Assembly (NCBI GenBank): GCA_023382535.1
Contig: JAHDWA010000001.1
Location: forward strand, 124,001 to 188,000
Direction: 5' to 3'
Length of the DNA stretch: 64,000 nucleotides
Source: Anaerolineae bacterium
GTDB taxonomy: Bacteria; Chloroflexota; Anaerolineae; 4572-78; J111
The stretch's first letter is position 1. The number at the start of each line of letters is the position of its first letter. Under the pieces are notes generated by a model, which saw only the letters and a program-made list of their open reading frames with translations, ran no database searches and was not told the origin of the DNA. The translations under genes and the position numbers were made by a program. Positions 1 to 9,689 of the stretch are shown here, in pieces.

Positions 1-245
1 TCATCGAAGACAAGCCGGATGCGGCGCAGCCGCTGCGGTTCGTTGAACAGGATCCGGATGACCTGCTCGCCGGGCTGTGCCGCCCGCCAGCCCGGCCCCA
101 ACCCTGGCCCCACGGCTGACTCGATCGGATAGGCCGCATCTTCGGAGGTGAGCTCGACCTGCGCCAGGCGTGCGAGGTCGAGCCAGCCTTCTTGACTGGC
201 GGGTGAAGTGCTATCGGGGACTGGACCAATAATCTTTTTTCGCAT
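1..245 (-). CDS. Carbohydrate-binding-like protein, 3' end cut by window edge
   Basis: The reading frame is open on the minus strand from an ATG at 243-245 to the window edge, giving about 81 residues. The N-terminal region has the pattern W-L-D-L-A-x-L-A-Q-V-E-L-T-S-E-D, then GWRAAQPGEQ, then RLRRIRLVFD. I recognise this pattern from a widespread family of small bacterial proteins annotated as carbohydrate-binding or discoidin-like; the exact function is unknown. It is a single ordinary chromosome-type gene, transcribed away from the repeat locus on its right. The C-terminal half lies outside the window, so length and integrity cannot be judged. Confidence 0.6.
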   Translation of the reverse strand, partial: MRKKIIGPVPDSTSPASQEGWLDLARLAQVELTSEDAAYPIESAVGPGLGPGWRAAQPGEQVIRILFNEPQRLRRIRLVFD

Positions 246-470
246 CTATGTACCCCTTGAAAAACGCTCGGCCGCCCAAAGCCGCAGCCTAGCGCCCTCG
301 AATTCAGCCGCTTGCTAAGGCTGGCAAGACGACCCCAAAAATTGCAACGGAGGCAAGTGATAACGAGGCAAAGTTGCAAGTATGTTATCATATCCGAGTG
401 CAGGAAGCAACCTTGGATCGGACGGAAAGCATGCGACGCTTTGAGCCGTCCTCATTCAGGACCACCACCC

Positions 471-1228
471 CTAAAAACCTCTAGAAGATGACTAAATGAC
501 CCCTGGAAAGAGTCCGGTAAATAGCGCGATGGAAGCAGATTCTGGCAGATCGCTGCCAAATCTATGTGAGAGCGATTGGAGCCGACCCTGGCCGGCCGAG
601 GTCGTATCCTCCGCCCCCGAACGATGAGGGCATCCAATCGCTCACTTTTTAGAATAGCCCTAAAAGATGCCTGCAAGACCCCTAAAAAGCGTCCGGCATC
701 CTGGCAGCGGAGGGCCAAAATGGAGGGTCTGAGTGGGGGATTTTGACCGTCGGTGGGATTTTACCCCCTGGAAGGGGGCAGGAAACAACTCAAAAAGTGG
801 CAAGAGGTCGCCCAGACGTGATCGGGAAAATGGCGAGAAAAAGGCCGAGCCGCAAGGGGAAGTCATCAAAGTGGGGATCGAGGCTGGAGCGGTGGCAGAC
901 CACCCCCTGCAAGATGGCTAAAAGGAGTCCGGCAAATAGTGCCCACCCCCTAAAAGATGGCTAAAAGACCCCTAAGAAGAGTCCAGTAAGTCGTGAGCGA
1001 CCAGGTGAGCGGGTGGGGTTAGCCGGTGGCCTGGATGAGCTACCCCCAGGAAATGGGCAGGAAGGAGTCCGGTAGATGGCAGGAAGGCAGCTAGAAGCAA
1101 GCAAGAAAGGGGGTAGCGGATAACGAGGGTGGGTCAAAGCGCAGGCCATCCCCTCTGGGAGGCTCGTTAGCCCCCCTCCCCACGAGGATCTTTCCATTAT
1201 TCATCTTTATTCGAAAATCGAGATTTTC
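471..1228 (+). repeat. Repeat locus 1: five blocks of phased 11-bp repeats
   Basis: No gene is visible from 246 to 1411. Five blocks of tandem, degenerate 11-bp units lie at 471-524 (5 units), 660-703 (4), 768-855 (8), 907-993 (8, the fourth 10 nt long) and 1047-1123 (7). A typical unit is CTAAAAGATGG, with a short A-tract once per helical turn; blocks often close with a CCGGTAAATAG-like unit. An inverted pair of GAGCGATTGG words lies at 570-579 and 634-643. Downstream come a GGCT-CGTT-AGCC mini-hairpin and a palindrome GAAAATC-GA-GATTTTC at 1213-1228. The same layout recurs at 23989-24757 and 38284-39027 in the same orientation. Open frames inside it look accidental. Confidence 0.9.
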
Positions 1229-1411
1229 TTCGGACGAGTTTTTACAACACACTTTTAAGTAGAACTAAAAAGAGCTTGCTTCAAGAAGGGACAAAGACGG
1301 ATGTCAAAACTTACTCGCAGGATGACCAGTTGGTTAAGGCCCTCCGCTATGATATACTTCCTCACGTGAGGACTTGATAACCCTAACAGGAAGGGGACTA
1401 TAGCTGTCGAA

Positions 1412-1842
1412 ATGGAAGAATGGGACCAGTGGCGCGCTTCTAGCCGGCCTTTTGAGACGATGCGGCAAATTGTCCTGGACGCTCTGACCTTTGCTGGCAA
1501 TGATGAAGCCTTTTATATCTACGCGGCTGAGTACCAGTTGACCATCACAATGAAGTCGCCTACGATCTGAACGCTTATGAATACAGCGATGAGGTTGGTT
1601 TAGAGGCCATCCGCAACTCCGCTATTATTCCACCGGAGGTGGCCCGGCGGACTATCAAAACCGTGGCCAGGATGCTGGATGAACGAATGTCTGAGTTGGC
1701 GTTGGCCTATTTAATGGGCCTCGACCTAACCGGGTTAGGCCGGATTACAAACCGGAGAAAGCCGAGTTGTTTCACGCTGCCATATGCCGCTGGTCGATCA
1801 AAGCGAGCTCGGAACCGCCAGCCAAGGAGGAGGCACGATGAA
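1412..1842 (+). pseudogene. Frameshifted gene of unknown function
   Basis: Coding-like sequence starts at ATG 1412 (MEEWDQWRASSRPFETM) and runs in one frame to about 1550, where that frame meets a stop. A coding-like stretch continues in a second frame (NEVAYDLNAYEYSDEVGLEA, then a helical segment). At about 1735 it moves to a third frame (DYKPEKAELFHAAICRWSIK) and ends with TGA at 1840-1842. The combined product would be about 140 residues. Two frameshifts suggest decay, though sequencing indels are possible. At the end, a strong ribosome site (AAGGAGG) precedes a 12-codon ORF at 1838-1876 (MKTAWELPPPPR), which could be a leader or chance. I do not recognise the family. Confidence 0.45.
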
Positions 1843-1930
1843 AACCGCCTGGGAACTTCCGCCACCACCGCGATAGATTAGGGGCTTTCCATTAAACGAC
1901 CCAATCATCAATAAGGGAGGTATTAAAACA

Positions 1931-2743
1931 ATGGTCTTCGTTAATCAAGAGCCAATCAACCTCAGAGGGCTGGCCAGGCTATGGGAATCTGTCTTCAGAA
2001 AGCATCGCATCGAGGTCAACTTAGAAGACGACATTCCAGCAACCGGTTACACGAAAATGGCCCTGATGCGTTTTCTTGAAAAGACCGTCGATCCTCCCAG
2101 TCCCAGAGCTTTTGCCAATGTGGGTTTCGGTTGGGATTGGATTAATTACCTGCGCTATCGAACGACCGAAGATGATTTCTGGGCGACCTTAGGCATCTAC
2201 CCGGAGGATCACCCAGGAGTAATAGAAAAAACCGAGGAACCCAGAATCAGGGTGCTGATCGAATTTTATCTTCATTATAATGTCCCTAATTGGTTTGACC
2301 GCTGGAGTCCCGATGAAGATGTCCCCGTCGCGTTTGTGGATGAGGTGACCTTTCTCAACCAATTGGGCGAAAAGCGGTTAGGGCAACTTTCATCGAAAGT
2401 GTTCGATATTGTTTCCCAGTGGTTCCCGCTGCTGCAGCTCCCCTATCCTGACTCACCGTTTAACGCCATGGATACCCGGACCATGACCATGAGTCCCCGC
2501 GTTGAGTTGGTTTATAGTCGGCAAGCTGAGGCGCCATTTGCGGTGAGTAAAATTTCGACCCAGGCTTACCATGATATATTCTTGCCACGAGCTTGGGATG
2601 GGGAGATGGATCACTCGTATAGTTCCGAGCAAGATTTTATGCTCACCCAATTTGAAGAAAAATTTAATCAAGTGGCTGGCAATATTGCTGGCGCGTTGGA
2701 ACAGTTGGCCGCAGTCGCGGAGCAAGAGCAAAAAAACACGTAA
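1931..2743 (+). CDS. Unknown protein, 270 aa
   Basis: The ATG start at 1931 follows an AAGGGAGG ribosome site about 10 nt upstream. The product is acidic and soluble, rich in aromatic residues (W-D-W, W-F-D-R-W), with no signal peptide or membrane segment. The last 40 residues (from about 232) look like an amphipathic helix or short coiled coil ending in E-Q-E-Q-K-N-T. I recognise no catalytic motif. It is the first intact gene of a plus-strand row reaching 7004, downstream of repeat locus 1, and may share transcription with the HipA-like gene beyond a 380-bp gap. Function is unknown. Confidence 0.7.
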   Translation: MVFVNQEPINLRGLARLWESVFRKHRIEVNLEDDIPATGYTKMALMRFLEKTVDPPSPRAFANVGFGWDWINYLRYRTTEDDFWATLGIYPEDHPGVIEKTEEPRIRVLIEFYLHYNVPNWFDRWSPDEDVPVAFVDEVTFLNQLGEKRLGQLSSKVFDIVSQWFPLLQLPYPDSPFNAMDTRTMTMSPRVELVYSRQAEAPFAVSKISTQAYHDIFLPRAWDGEMDHSYSSEQDFMLTQFEEKFNQVAGNIAGALEQLAAVAEQEQKNT

Positions 2744-3123
2744 CTATCCACCCATCGCGGCATCATTGAAATAGGCACGCATTGTTCCCCCAAGTAGCTA
2801 CCAAAAACCAGATATCACTTTGGGTGAAATAGCGAATCGCGTGAAAGAGGAAGTGGCTGGAGGTATTAGATTGCCTCAGTATGGGCCAGGCGCCCGAAAT
2901 TTAAGGCTCCACTTTTTTCTGAAAGAAAAGATGTAGAATAGCGGCGTGGAGTCACAGATCGCTGTCGACATCAAAAGAAGGTCCGGCGGTTCGAATTTCA
3001 GTTTTACTGGCCTCAAGCTCGGGGTCCCCTAGAAGCATTGAAGCTGCTTGAAAAAGAGACTTCGCACTTTCTACCGCCGCATTTCTCCTCAGTCTTTTGC
3101 TTAGTGCAGAGAGGTCATAATTT
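2744..3123. other. 380-bp gap with a possible gene remnant
   Basis: No intact gene is visible. A stretch on the plus strand at about 2778-2936 reads as coding-like in one frame (containing GEIANRVKEEVAGG, ending in a run of basic and aromatic residues) but has no start codon and directly follows a stop, so it may be the tail of a lost gene. The rest shows nothing I can identify apart from a purine-rich stretch upstream of the next start. Confidence 0.35.
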
Positions 3124-3906
3124 ATGTCATTTTCTTGTCCTGCTGTCCATTGGGATTGGCCTCCCGATCACACTACGGTTATTGACTTAACAAGGTATCG
3201 GGTAACTGAGTGGAGAAAACACAGCGGCGATTCTGTAATCTGGCGTGTTTTGGAACAGGGACGTCAAAAAACAAAAACACCCAAATTCTTACTAAAGGCT
3301 GGTACGGATGCCATTGGAGAAAAGCTGTATAGTTTTGTGGCATGTCGATATGATATTCCCAGTCAGGTTGTCTACTGGGGAAACCGCGAGACCATGATGG
3401 GATGGCCTACCGCTGCCATAAGATTTGAGCCAGAGGCCTTATATCCAGAGAAAATAATTCTAGAAGAGGCGGTTGGAATCTTGTCGGATAGTCGAAGAAT
3501 AGACATTCGAAATCCTCTCGATTATTTTGCGCATCTGGCCTTATTCCTTTTCGCGAATGAAGTCGACAGTTTTAATTTTATGCTACTTCAGGGGGTTTTA
3601 TTTCGTGTCGATGCGGCGGCGGCGTTTTCTATTTCAAGGTCGCAAATTTTGGATGATCCTGATTGGTGTCAGCGAGCTTTAGGATATGCCGATAGCCAAG
3701 AACAACGAAGTATTTTTTTGAAAATCTTTAATCTTATCGCTGCCGACACAGATCTCGTCGATGTCGCTTATACCATAACCACAGCAGCTCCTTGTGAGCA
3801 AAAATTCGAGCTGGCCGATTTGGTGGTCAAGTTTATTCGTCACCGTCAGAATGATTTGAGAACATTTTTAAGTTCGTCTCGTGAAGAGTTACTGGCGGGA
3901 GAATAA
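3124..3906 (+). CDS. HipA-like / kinase-fold protein, probably degenerate (260 aa)
   Basis: The start is ATG 3124 behind an AGAGAGG ribosome site. The central part is reminiscent of the HipA / lipid-kinase fold: a strand with a possible nucleotide-binding Lys (F-L-L-K-A-G-T-D) at about 57-64, a helix with a conserved-type Glu (G-E-K-L-Y-S-F), and later N-E-V-D-S-F-N-F-M-L-L followed by V-D-A-A-A-A-F at about 145-172. These last two look like the catalytic-loop Asn and the metal-binding Asp. Canonical HipA motifs are not clear, so activity is uncertain. No HipB-type partner adjoins it. The protein at 14902-15774 shows the same arrangement. The fold call is inference from motif order only. Confidence 0.4.
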   Translation: MSFSCPAVHWDWPPDHTTVIDLTRYRVTEWRKHSGDSVIWRVLEQGRQKTKTPKFLLKAGTDAIGEKLYSFVACRYDIPSQVVYWGNRETMMGWPTAAIRFEPEALYPEKIILEEAVGILSDSRRIDIRNPLDYFAHLALFLFANEVDSFNFMLLQGVLFRVDAAAAFSISRSQILDDPDWCQRALGYADSQEQRSIFLKIFNLIAADTDLVDVAYTITTAAPCEQKFELADLVVKFIRHRQNDLRTFLSSSREELLAGE

Positions 3907-3926
3907 TTCCCAAGGTAGGAGACAAA

Positions 3927-4820
3927 ATGCTTGATGATAATCGACTGAGGATTGTGGTAACCCCAGAGCTGACTCTAGATGCTGGTTGGTGGGAACAGGT
4001 TGTTCAGAATGACGAGCAGACTTATCTTATCCATCCTCCTGAGAAAGCGCTATTTTCTCAGGTCGTTGATTATCTGTCCGAACGGGCCACCGGACATGAT
4101 TTCGTCTCGTTTCGAGAAGAGGGATTGGTGGTGACTAACCTGTGCTTGCGGTGGAGCTCTTATTTAGCCATCCTCGCTGACCATAATAAACCGGTCCATC
4201 CCCTGGCCAAAGACCCAACCAAGAGCCATATCACCGACGAAGAGATGCGCCGGATCAATATCGAAGCCTCCACAGCCCTGGCCTTCTGGCTCGACCTGCG
4301 CCGTCAGGATTATAAACACTATCAGACCTTGCTGAGTTGCGCTTCAGAAGTACTGCCCATGATTCCCAGCCGGTTAAAGGGTCTGCCAGAAGGTGGATTC
4401 TTCGCCGGCCTCTTCAGAATGTCCGACGAGCACGCTGAATTACGACAGGTAGATGACGAAACCGCTTCCCAAATAAATCTTCACCCAGCCAGGGTGTTTG
4501 CCAACGTGCTATTAAACTACAGTTGGCGTAACGGCAGCGGGGTCGAAAATATCCACGCTGGCAAAACCTATTCTGCCCCGCTTTCCTTTAGACGGATACA
4601 ACCTTCGGACGAACGCGCCCTCCTGAGCGCTACAGCGCTCAAACTTATCGAGGGTTTGTACGTGGTGGACAGACTCCCTAAAGCATATGAATGGAACCGG
4701 ATCGCTCTGCCATACTATAGCCAGACCGCCAGGTTCTCCATAATTACCCCTTCTAAATGGACATTTACCGATGAATCTAGCTCGGTACGACTTTTCAAAA
4801 CGGAGTGCGTTAAAAACTAA
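3927..4820 (+). CDS. Unknown protein, 297 aa
   Basis: The ATG at 3927 has a TAGGAG ribosome site 5 nt upstream and follows the HipA-like gene by 20 bp, so the two are probably co-transcribed. The product is soluble. It has an acidic N-terminal domain, a central helical part and a notable motif N-Y-S-W-R-N-G-S-G-V-E-N-I-H-A-G at about 193-208, whose aromatic, Asn, Glu and His residues could form an active site. I cannot name the family. The pairing with a kinase-like gene is compatible with a two-gene module, but this is speculation. Confidence 0.65.
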   Translation: MLDDNRLRIVVTPELTLDAGWWEQVVQNDEQTYLIHPPEKALFSQVVDYLSERATGHDFVSFREEGLVVTNLCLRWSSYLAILADHNKPVHPLAKDPTKSHITDEEMRRINIEASTALAFWLDLRRQDYKHYQTLLSCASEVLPMIPSRLKGLPEGGFFAGLFRMSDEHAELRQVDDETASQINLHPARVFANVLLNYSWRNGSGVENIHAGKTYSAPLSFRRIQPSDERALLSATALKLIEGLYVVDRLPKAYEWNRIALPYYSQTARFSIITPSKWTFTDESSSVRLFKTECVKN

Positions 4821-4883
4821 CAAGGGTCGTAATCACAAGAACGGGAACAAATGAGGGTGACAATATGAGCAGAATGGGCAGCC

Positions 4884-7004
4884 GTGTTCGGTTATCGTCA
4901 TATCCCCTGGTTCGAAAAGGCGAAACATCACAGATCCGTTAGAGGGCTGGCGCTACTTGCACGGGAAAACCCCAAAATGAAATATCATCATTACAGAACT
5001 GAAGCCACTGCTTTTTACATCGAGCCGACCTACCCATCGCCCCATGGCGTTTATGAATTTGGGGGAGCCGGTTGTGATCCCGCGACCCTCACGGATACCG
5101 ACGCCGCCCTGACCCTGACCTATTTGGAATGGTTCAAAGTCGGCCGGACCCGGCGCACGTTTAGTCAAGCCCAAACCCAGGCCACCCACTTTTTCAAAAG
5201 AAACCAGGTCTCCCTGCTGGCCCTGGTCCGCCACTTGAAAACCTGGCGGGAACTGAAGGGCCTCAGTCCGGCCGATGTCGAGCAGGCGACCCGTGGCTTG
5301 ATTTCGGTACGATGGCTCAACCAGGCCGAACAGCAAAACCATTTTAGTTTCATCCAGCCTGACGCCTTTCCGAACATCCTCCTGGCTCTGGCGGAACTGT
5401 ACCAAATATTCCCGCCCCTTCTTTTTGCCTGGATGGGTATCCCCATCCCCTGGTCAGAGCTGAAGCAAAAAGGGGGTGAGCCTCCAGTGAAGAGTGGGCT
5501 GACCCTGGAAGAGGCGACTCACCTGACCGTCTATTACAGCGAAGCCGCCGTCTTTGCCAACCTCCGCCCCGACATTTATCGTAAGCTGGATCCCTCACAA
5601 ACACTGGAGCGTTTCGAAAAGCAGCTTCACGCCTGTATCCTGGACCTGGCCGAGAAGTTACCCCACCTTGAGATAAACACGGTCTCTACTATACGAGTCC
5701 TGCAAAAAGTGCGGTTCAAATTCAAATACGAACCTCGGCAGCTCTGGTGTCCCTTCGATACCAAACCCATTAACGTTCGAGTCAAGCGGGCTCTAAACCG
5801 CCAGCCGACCACTTGCTACGTTTTCTTTTCCGCCGAAGATCACGCGCGAGCTCTAGAAGAAAAAGAAGCTGACAATGGCTTTAGTCTGCTGGCCGACCTG
5901 ATGGAGGCTTACCACCTCAGCGCGTTTGAGGCCCGGGTGATATGGCACAAAGTTTCTCTGCTGGACCAAAACACGATCACCTTCAAACACAAGACAGCCG
6001 CCGCCAGATACCTGGAGTTGATCGAGGATTTTTGTTGTAGGGTTCCCAAACAGCACATTTCCGAGGCCACCCTCGACCTGATCGAATTCAATGCCTCTAA
6101 CGTTGTCTCAGTCGAGTACGCTCAGCGCGTGGATATCCTCAACTTTCTTGATTCCTTGAGCCGGCAAAGTGTCGACGATTTCAATTTCCAACTCGCCTGT
6201 CACCTGGTGTCTCATTTACTGGCCGCGGTCCCCAGCTATCAGTTGATGTATCTGACCAATGTGTTTAGTAATGAAGAATGGGGCTGGTGGACCTGGATTG
6301 CGCTCCGAGGGAATCCTGACGACGATGCCCTGATCTACCTGACCTCTGTTTTTTCGATTCTCACGCCTGAAGGCAAACAGGCCTTTTGGCACGTGATGCG
6401 CACGGTCTATTTAGAGCGGCAGGCGACCGGTGAAAACGAGGCTGATCCGTTTTTAGGGAGGGACCTCCTCCCCAAGCCGATCGCATCGACCCCCTACTTT
6501 ATCTGTCCTTTTTGCCAGCAAAGCTTGGAGGACTATAAGCGGACGATCAAAAAAGAAACGACCGCCGATGGTTTCCTCAAGAAACTCTCTCTGATTTGTC
6601 CGTTCTGTGAACAAGAAAGCCGGGTGATCGATTTCTTTAGCGAAAGCACAGCCTGGATCTGGCAGCTGATCAAACCCAACCCGGACGAGCCGCCGGTCAT
6701 TCTTACGTTTAAAGTGGGCCTGGACACCAAGGAATATGCCTTGGCCGGTTCTCAAGCAGCTTTCGAGCTTTTGCAGCAGTTTGTCGAAGACCTGTCAGAT
6801 GATGAGATCAAGGAAAAAAAGAGGGTGTCTCCTTTCAGTCTGGAAGGGCTGATTGTCTGGTCCAACGATAACGAGGTGCGTTATTGCCCTGGCTGGCACA
6901 ACCCCCTGTATTACGACCCGGATCTGCCGAGAATTATCATGCCCGATGGTAATCCTTTAGATGAGGTCCTCTCAGCTATTTTAGCATCCAGGCCAGGGAC
7001 ATAG
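4884..7004 (+). CDS. Large zinc-ribbon protein of unknown function (706 aa)
   Basis: The frame opens at GTG 4884; an in-frame stop lies at 4866-4868, so this GTG or an internal ATG (4978) must be the start. The protein is about 706 residues. A C-terminal zinc ribbon is formed by CPFC at about 537 and a second CPFC at about 573. The long N-terminal part (about 1-530) is mostly helical and rich in Trp, Phe and Leu, with no recognised catalytic motif. A second large unknown zinc-binding protein lies at 36124-38106. It is the last gene of the plus-strand row. A DNA-binding or scaffold role is only a guess. Confidence 0.7.
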   Translation: MFGYRHIPWFEKAKHHRSVRGLALLARENPKMKYHHYRTEATAFYIEPTYPSPHGVYEFGGAGCDPATLTDTDAALTLTYLEWFKVGRTRRTFSQAQTQATHFFKRNQVSLLALVRHLKTWRELKGLSPADVEQATRGLISVRWLNQAEQQNHFSFIQPDAFPNILLALAELYQIFPPLLFAWMGIPIPWSELKQKGGEPPVKSGLTLEEATHLTVYYSEAAVFANLRPDIYRKLDPSQTLERFEKQLHACILDLAEKLPHLEINTVSTIRVLQKVRFKFKYEPRQLWCPFDTKPINVRVKRALNRQPTTCYVFFSAEDHARALEEKEADNGFSLLADLMEAYHLSAFEARVIWHKVSLLDQNTITFKHKTAAARYLELIEDFCCRVPKQHISEATLDLIEFNASNVVSVEYAQRVDILNFLDSLSRQSVDDFNFQLACHLVSHLLAAVPSYQLMYLTNVFSNEEWGWWTWIALRGNPDDDALIYLTSVFSILTPEGKQAFWHVMRTVYLERQATGENEADPFLGRDLLPKPIASTPYFICPFCQQSLEDYKRTIKKETTADGFLKKLSLICPFCEQESRVIDFFSESTAWIWQLIKPNPDEPPVILTFKVGLDTKEYALAGSQAAFELLQQFVEDLSDDEIKEKKRVSPFSLEGLIVWSNDNEVRYCPGWHNPLYYDPDLPRIIMPDGNPLDEVLSAILASRPGT

Positions 7005-7263
7005 GATCTGCAAATGACGGCTCTATTCCGATCTGGCAGGTTCCGGCAGTGCTTTCGTCAGCGGTCCGCCTACAACCGAGGACGCAGCTCGCAAACTTTG
7101 CGAAAATGATAGCCAACTATCAGCCGCGTAACCGCCAGGGGCATAGCTCAGGGCGCTGAACCGGCGCCCAGCCTAAAAGCTACCCCTACCGCTCGACCTG
7201 CGTGACGGTTATACCTGAAGGCTATCGGTTCATAATATTTAATCCACTTAGAGCGAGGCAAAT

Positions 7264-8804
7264 TTGAGTTCTAGCTTTACCCACCTGGAAATCCATTCGT
7301 TTTACACCCTGCTGGGCAGCACTCTGTCGGTGGCTGATCTGGTAACTCGCGCCACCGCCGAGGGGATGACCCACCTGGCTCTGACCGATACCAACGCCCT
7401 CTACGGGGTGCTGGCTTTCAACCGGGCCTGCCAGCCTGCCGGACTCCAGGCCATCGTCGGCCTGACCGTCACCGTTGTTGCTGAAGCGTGGCCGAGTCTC
7501 GCCGCTGAAAAAGACCCTGGCCACCTGGTGCTGCTGGCCACCGGCCCGGCCGGCTATCGCTCCTTGTGCCGCCTGTCCTCGCTCATCCAAAGTAGCCCGG
7601 AACGGAAACACCTGGCCGCTCAAGGGCTGAATTGGGCGGTGTTGGCGGAACACCGAGAGGGGTTGATTTGCCTAAGCGGCGGCCGGCGGGGCTGGGTCGA
7701 GCGGCTGCTCCGGGCAGGCGATGAATCGGCCGCGCGGGACTATGCCCGACGGCTGGCCGACGTTTATGGCGAAAACGCCTGGCTCAGCCTGGAACTGCAT
7801 ACGGCTGCTGATGAAGCCGTGGCCCGGGAGATGGTTACAATGGGACAGCAAGTGGGCCTGCCCTGCGCTGCTGTGCAGCCGGTCTACTGCCTGACCCGGC
7901 AGGATCGGGCCAAACTCCGCCTGCTGGCGGCGATTGACCGCAACTGCCGGCTCGAGGATCTGCCGCCGGACGACCCGACCCTGGAGCGACACTGGCTCAA
8001 CCCGGACGAGATCGAGCGGCGCTTTGCCAACTTCTCGGAGGCAGTGACAACTGTCACCGAAATCGCGGCTCGCTGCAGCCCGGCCCTGCCCGATGGCCGC
8101 CCCATCTGGCCCGCGCTCAACCTGCCCACCGGCCAGACCCCGGACGACCGCCTGGTTGGTTTGGCTGAGGCGGGGATGGCTGAACGGTATGGGACGGAGC
8201 CGCCGCTAGAGGTCCGGCGCCGCTTGCAGCACGAACTGGCGGCCATCGCCCGGCACGGCTATGCCCCGCTGTTTCTGATCGTGGCCGACATCGTCGCCTT
8301 CGCCCGCCAGGAAGGCGTGCCGGTCAGTACCCGCGGCAGCGTGGCCAACTCCCTGGTGGCGTACTGTACCGGTATCACCAGCGTGGACCCCATCGCCCAC
8401 GACCTCCTGTTTGAACGGTTTCTGAACCCGGCTCGCTCGAATCCGCCCGACCTTGATTTGGATTTTTGCAGCCGCCGCCGGGACAAGGTGCTGGCGTATG
8501 TCCGCCGCACCTACGGTCCTGAAAAAGTCGCCCTGGTCGCGACCTTCAGCACCATGCGGCCCAAGTCGGCGGTTCGCGAGACGGCCAAAGCCTACGGCTT
8601 GGACGAGGCCCAGATCAAGCCGCTGGTGGCGCTGCTGCCACGGGAGTGGCATCCCGATCCCCGCCGGCGGGAGCGCCGCTCCGTCGAGGAAATTGTGGCC
8701 CAGGTGGCCGATCCTCGCTATAAGGAGATCGTCCGCCAGGCTTATAGCCTGCTGGGCCAGCCGGACCACCTGAGCGTCCACCCCGGCGGCCTGGTGATCA
8801 CCCC
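7264..8804 (+). pseudogene. dnaE2: DnaE2-type DNA polymerase III alpha, 5' part, interrupted by IS21
   Basis: This is the first half of an error-prone-type polymerase III alpha subunit. It starts at TTG 7264 with a PHP domain (HLEIHSFYTLLGS near the N terminus, LALTDTNALYG at about 40). The polymerase core carries the catalytic acidic motif P-D-L-D-L-D-F at about 395-401 and the H-P-G-G-L-V-I-T block just before the break. At 8804 the gene is cut by an IS21-family element and resumes at 13090. Joining the halves across the 6-bp duplication restores the reading L-V-I-T-P-G-P-L-T, so the insertion inactivated an otherwise intact gene of about 1050 residues. No imuA/imuB neighbours are seen. Confidence 0.88.
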
Positions 8805-8891
8805 TGTCAAGCGACAATTAGACGTACACATCAGCGACAATTAAAAATGCCCATAATTTTAAGTTGCCTCACCAAAAATCTTACCTGGACC

Positions 8892-9689
8892 TCATGAATT
8901 TAATGAGGTAGGGTCAGGCTGGGCCTGACCCAGTTCTTGTAATTGTCGTCGGGCCGCCTCTTCGGCCCGAACACTGGTCATCTCTGAGCCAAACTCAATG
9001 ATGCGACTGTGATGGACCACGCGGTCAATCGCTGCCGCCGTAGTCAAGGGGTCTTTGAAAATCTGATCCCATTGTGAAAAGACGAGATTGGAGGTGATCA
9101 CCACACTGCGACGCTCATATCTTTCAGCTAAAAAAGTGAATAAAACTTCCATTTCTTCGCGGCTTTGTTGGACGTAACCGATGTCATCGAGGATGACCAC
9201 CTGAAAGCGATCCAGCCGTTTGAGTTCTCGTTCCAGTTCATAATCTCGTTTCGCTCGTAACAAACCATCGACCAGTTTGAAGGTGGGTGTAAACCAAACG
9301 CTGTAATCCCGTTGCACCCATTCATAGGCCAGTCCGGCAGCCAGATGCGTTTTTCCGGTTCCGGGTTGGCCGAAGATCAAAATATTGTCGGCCTGGCGGA
9401 TGAACTCGCCTTGGACCAAGCTAGGGAGTTGCCGGCGTAGGCGTAAGGGCAGCCGGTTCTGGTCAAAGTGAGCCAGGGTTTTACCGGCGGGCAGATGGGC
9501 TTCACGCAGTAAGCGCTCAATCCGGCGCTGTTGCCGTCCGGCCAGTTCCTGTTCCAACAGGTACAGCAGAAAACTTTCCAGGGACCAGGCTTGTTGTCCG
9601 GCCAGGGCCAAGGCTTCGGGGATCACTTCGGCCATGGTCGGCAGGCGCAGTAATTTACACTGCTGGGCCAGAGCTTCAACGGGGGTCAC
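8892..9689 (-). CDS. istB: IS21 helper ATPase IstB
   Basis: This AAA+ ATPase assists the IS21 transposase. It has a Walker A motif GQPGTGKTHLA and a Walker B motif V-V-I-L-D-D-I-G-Y, the usual IstB/DnaC-like arrangement. A longer frame begins upstream, but a GTG at 9689 has an AGGAGG ribosome site at good distance, giving about 265 residues, typical for the family. The start overlaps the end of istA by 14 nt, implying translational coupling. The gene appears intact, so transposition function may survive although the right end of the element is disrupted. Confidence 0.92.
   Translation of the reverse strand: MTPVEALAQQCKLLRLPTMAEVIPEALALAGQQAWSLESFLLYLLEQELAGRQQRRIERLLREAHLPAGKTLAHFDQNRLPLRLRRQLPSLVQGEFIRQADNILIFGQPGTGKTHLAAGLAYEWVQRDYSVWFTPTFKLVDGLLRAKRDYELERELKRLDRFQVVILDDIGYVQQSREEMEVLFTFLAERYERRSVVITSNLVFSQWDQIFKDPLTTAAAIDRVVHHSRIIEFGSEMTSVRAEEAARRQLQELGQAQPDPTSLNS

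Noticed and set aside
452..1197. Several open frames across repeat locus 1 as genes
   Set aside because: They follow the repeat period, differ between the three loci and lack ribosome sites.
471..1228. CRISPR array
   Set aside because: Units are 11 bp, contiguous and degenerate, with no unique spacers of constant length.
2980..3010. tRNA-like T-loop (GGTTCGAAT)
   Set aside because: No acceptor, D-arm or anticodon stem can be folded around it.
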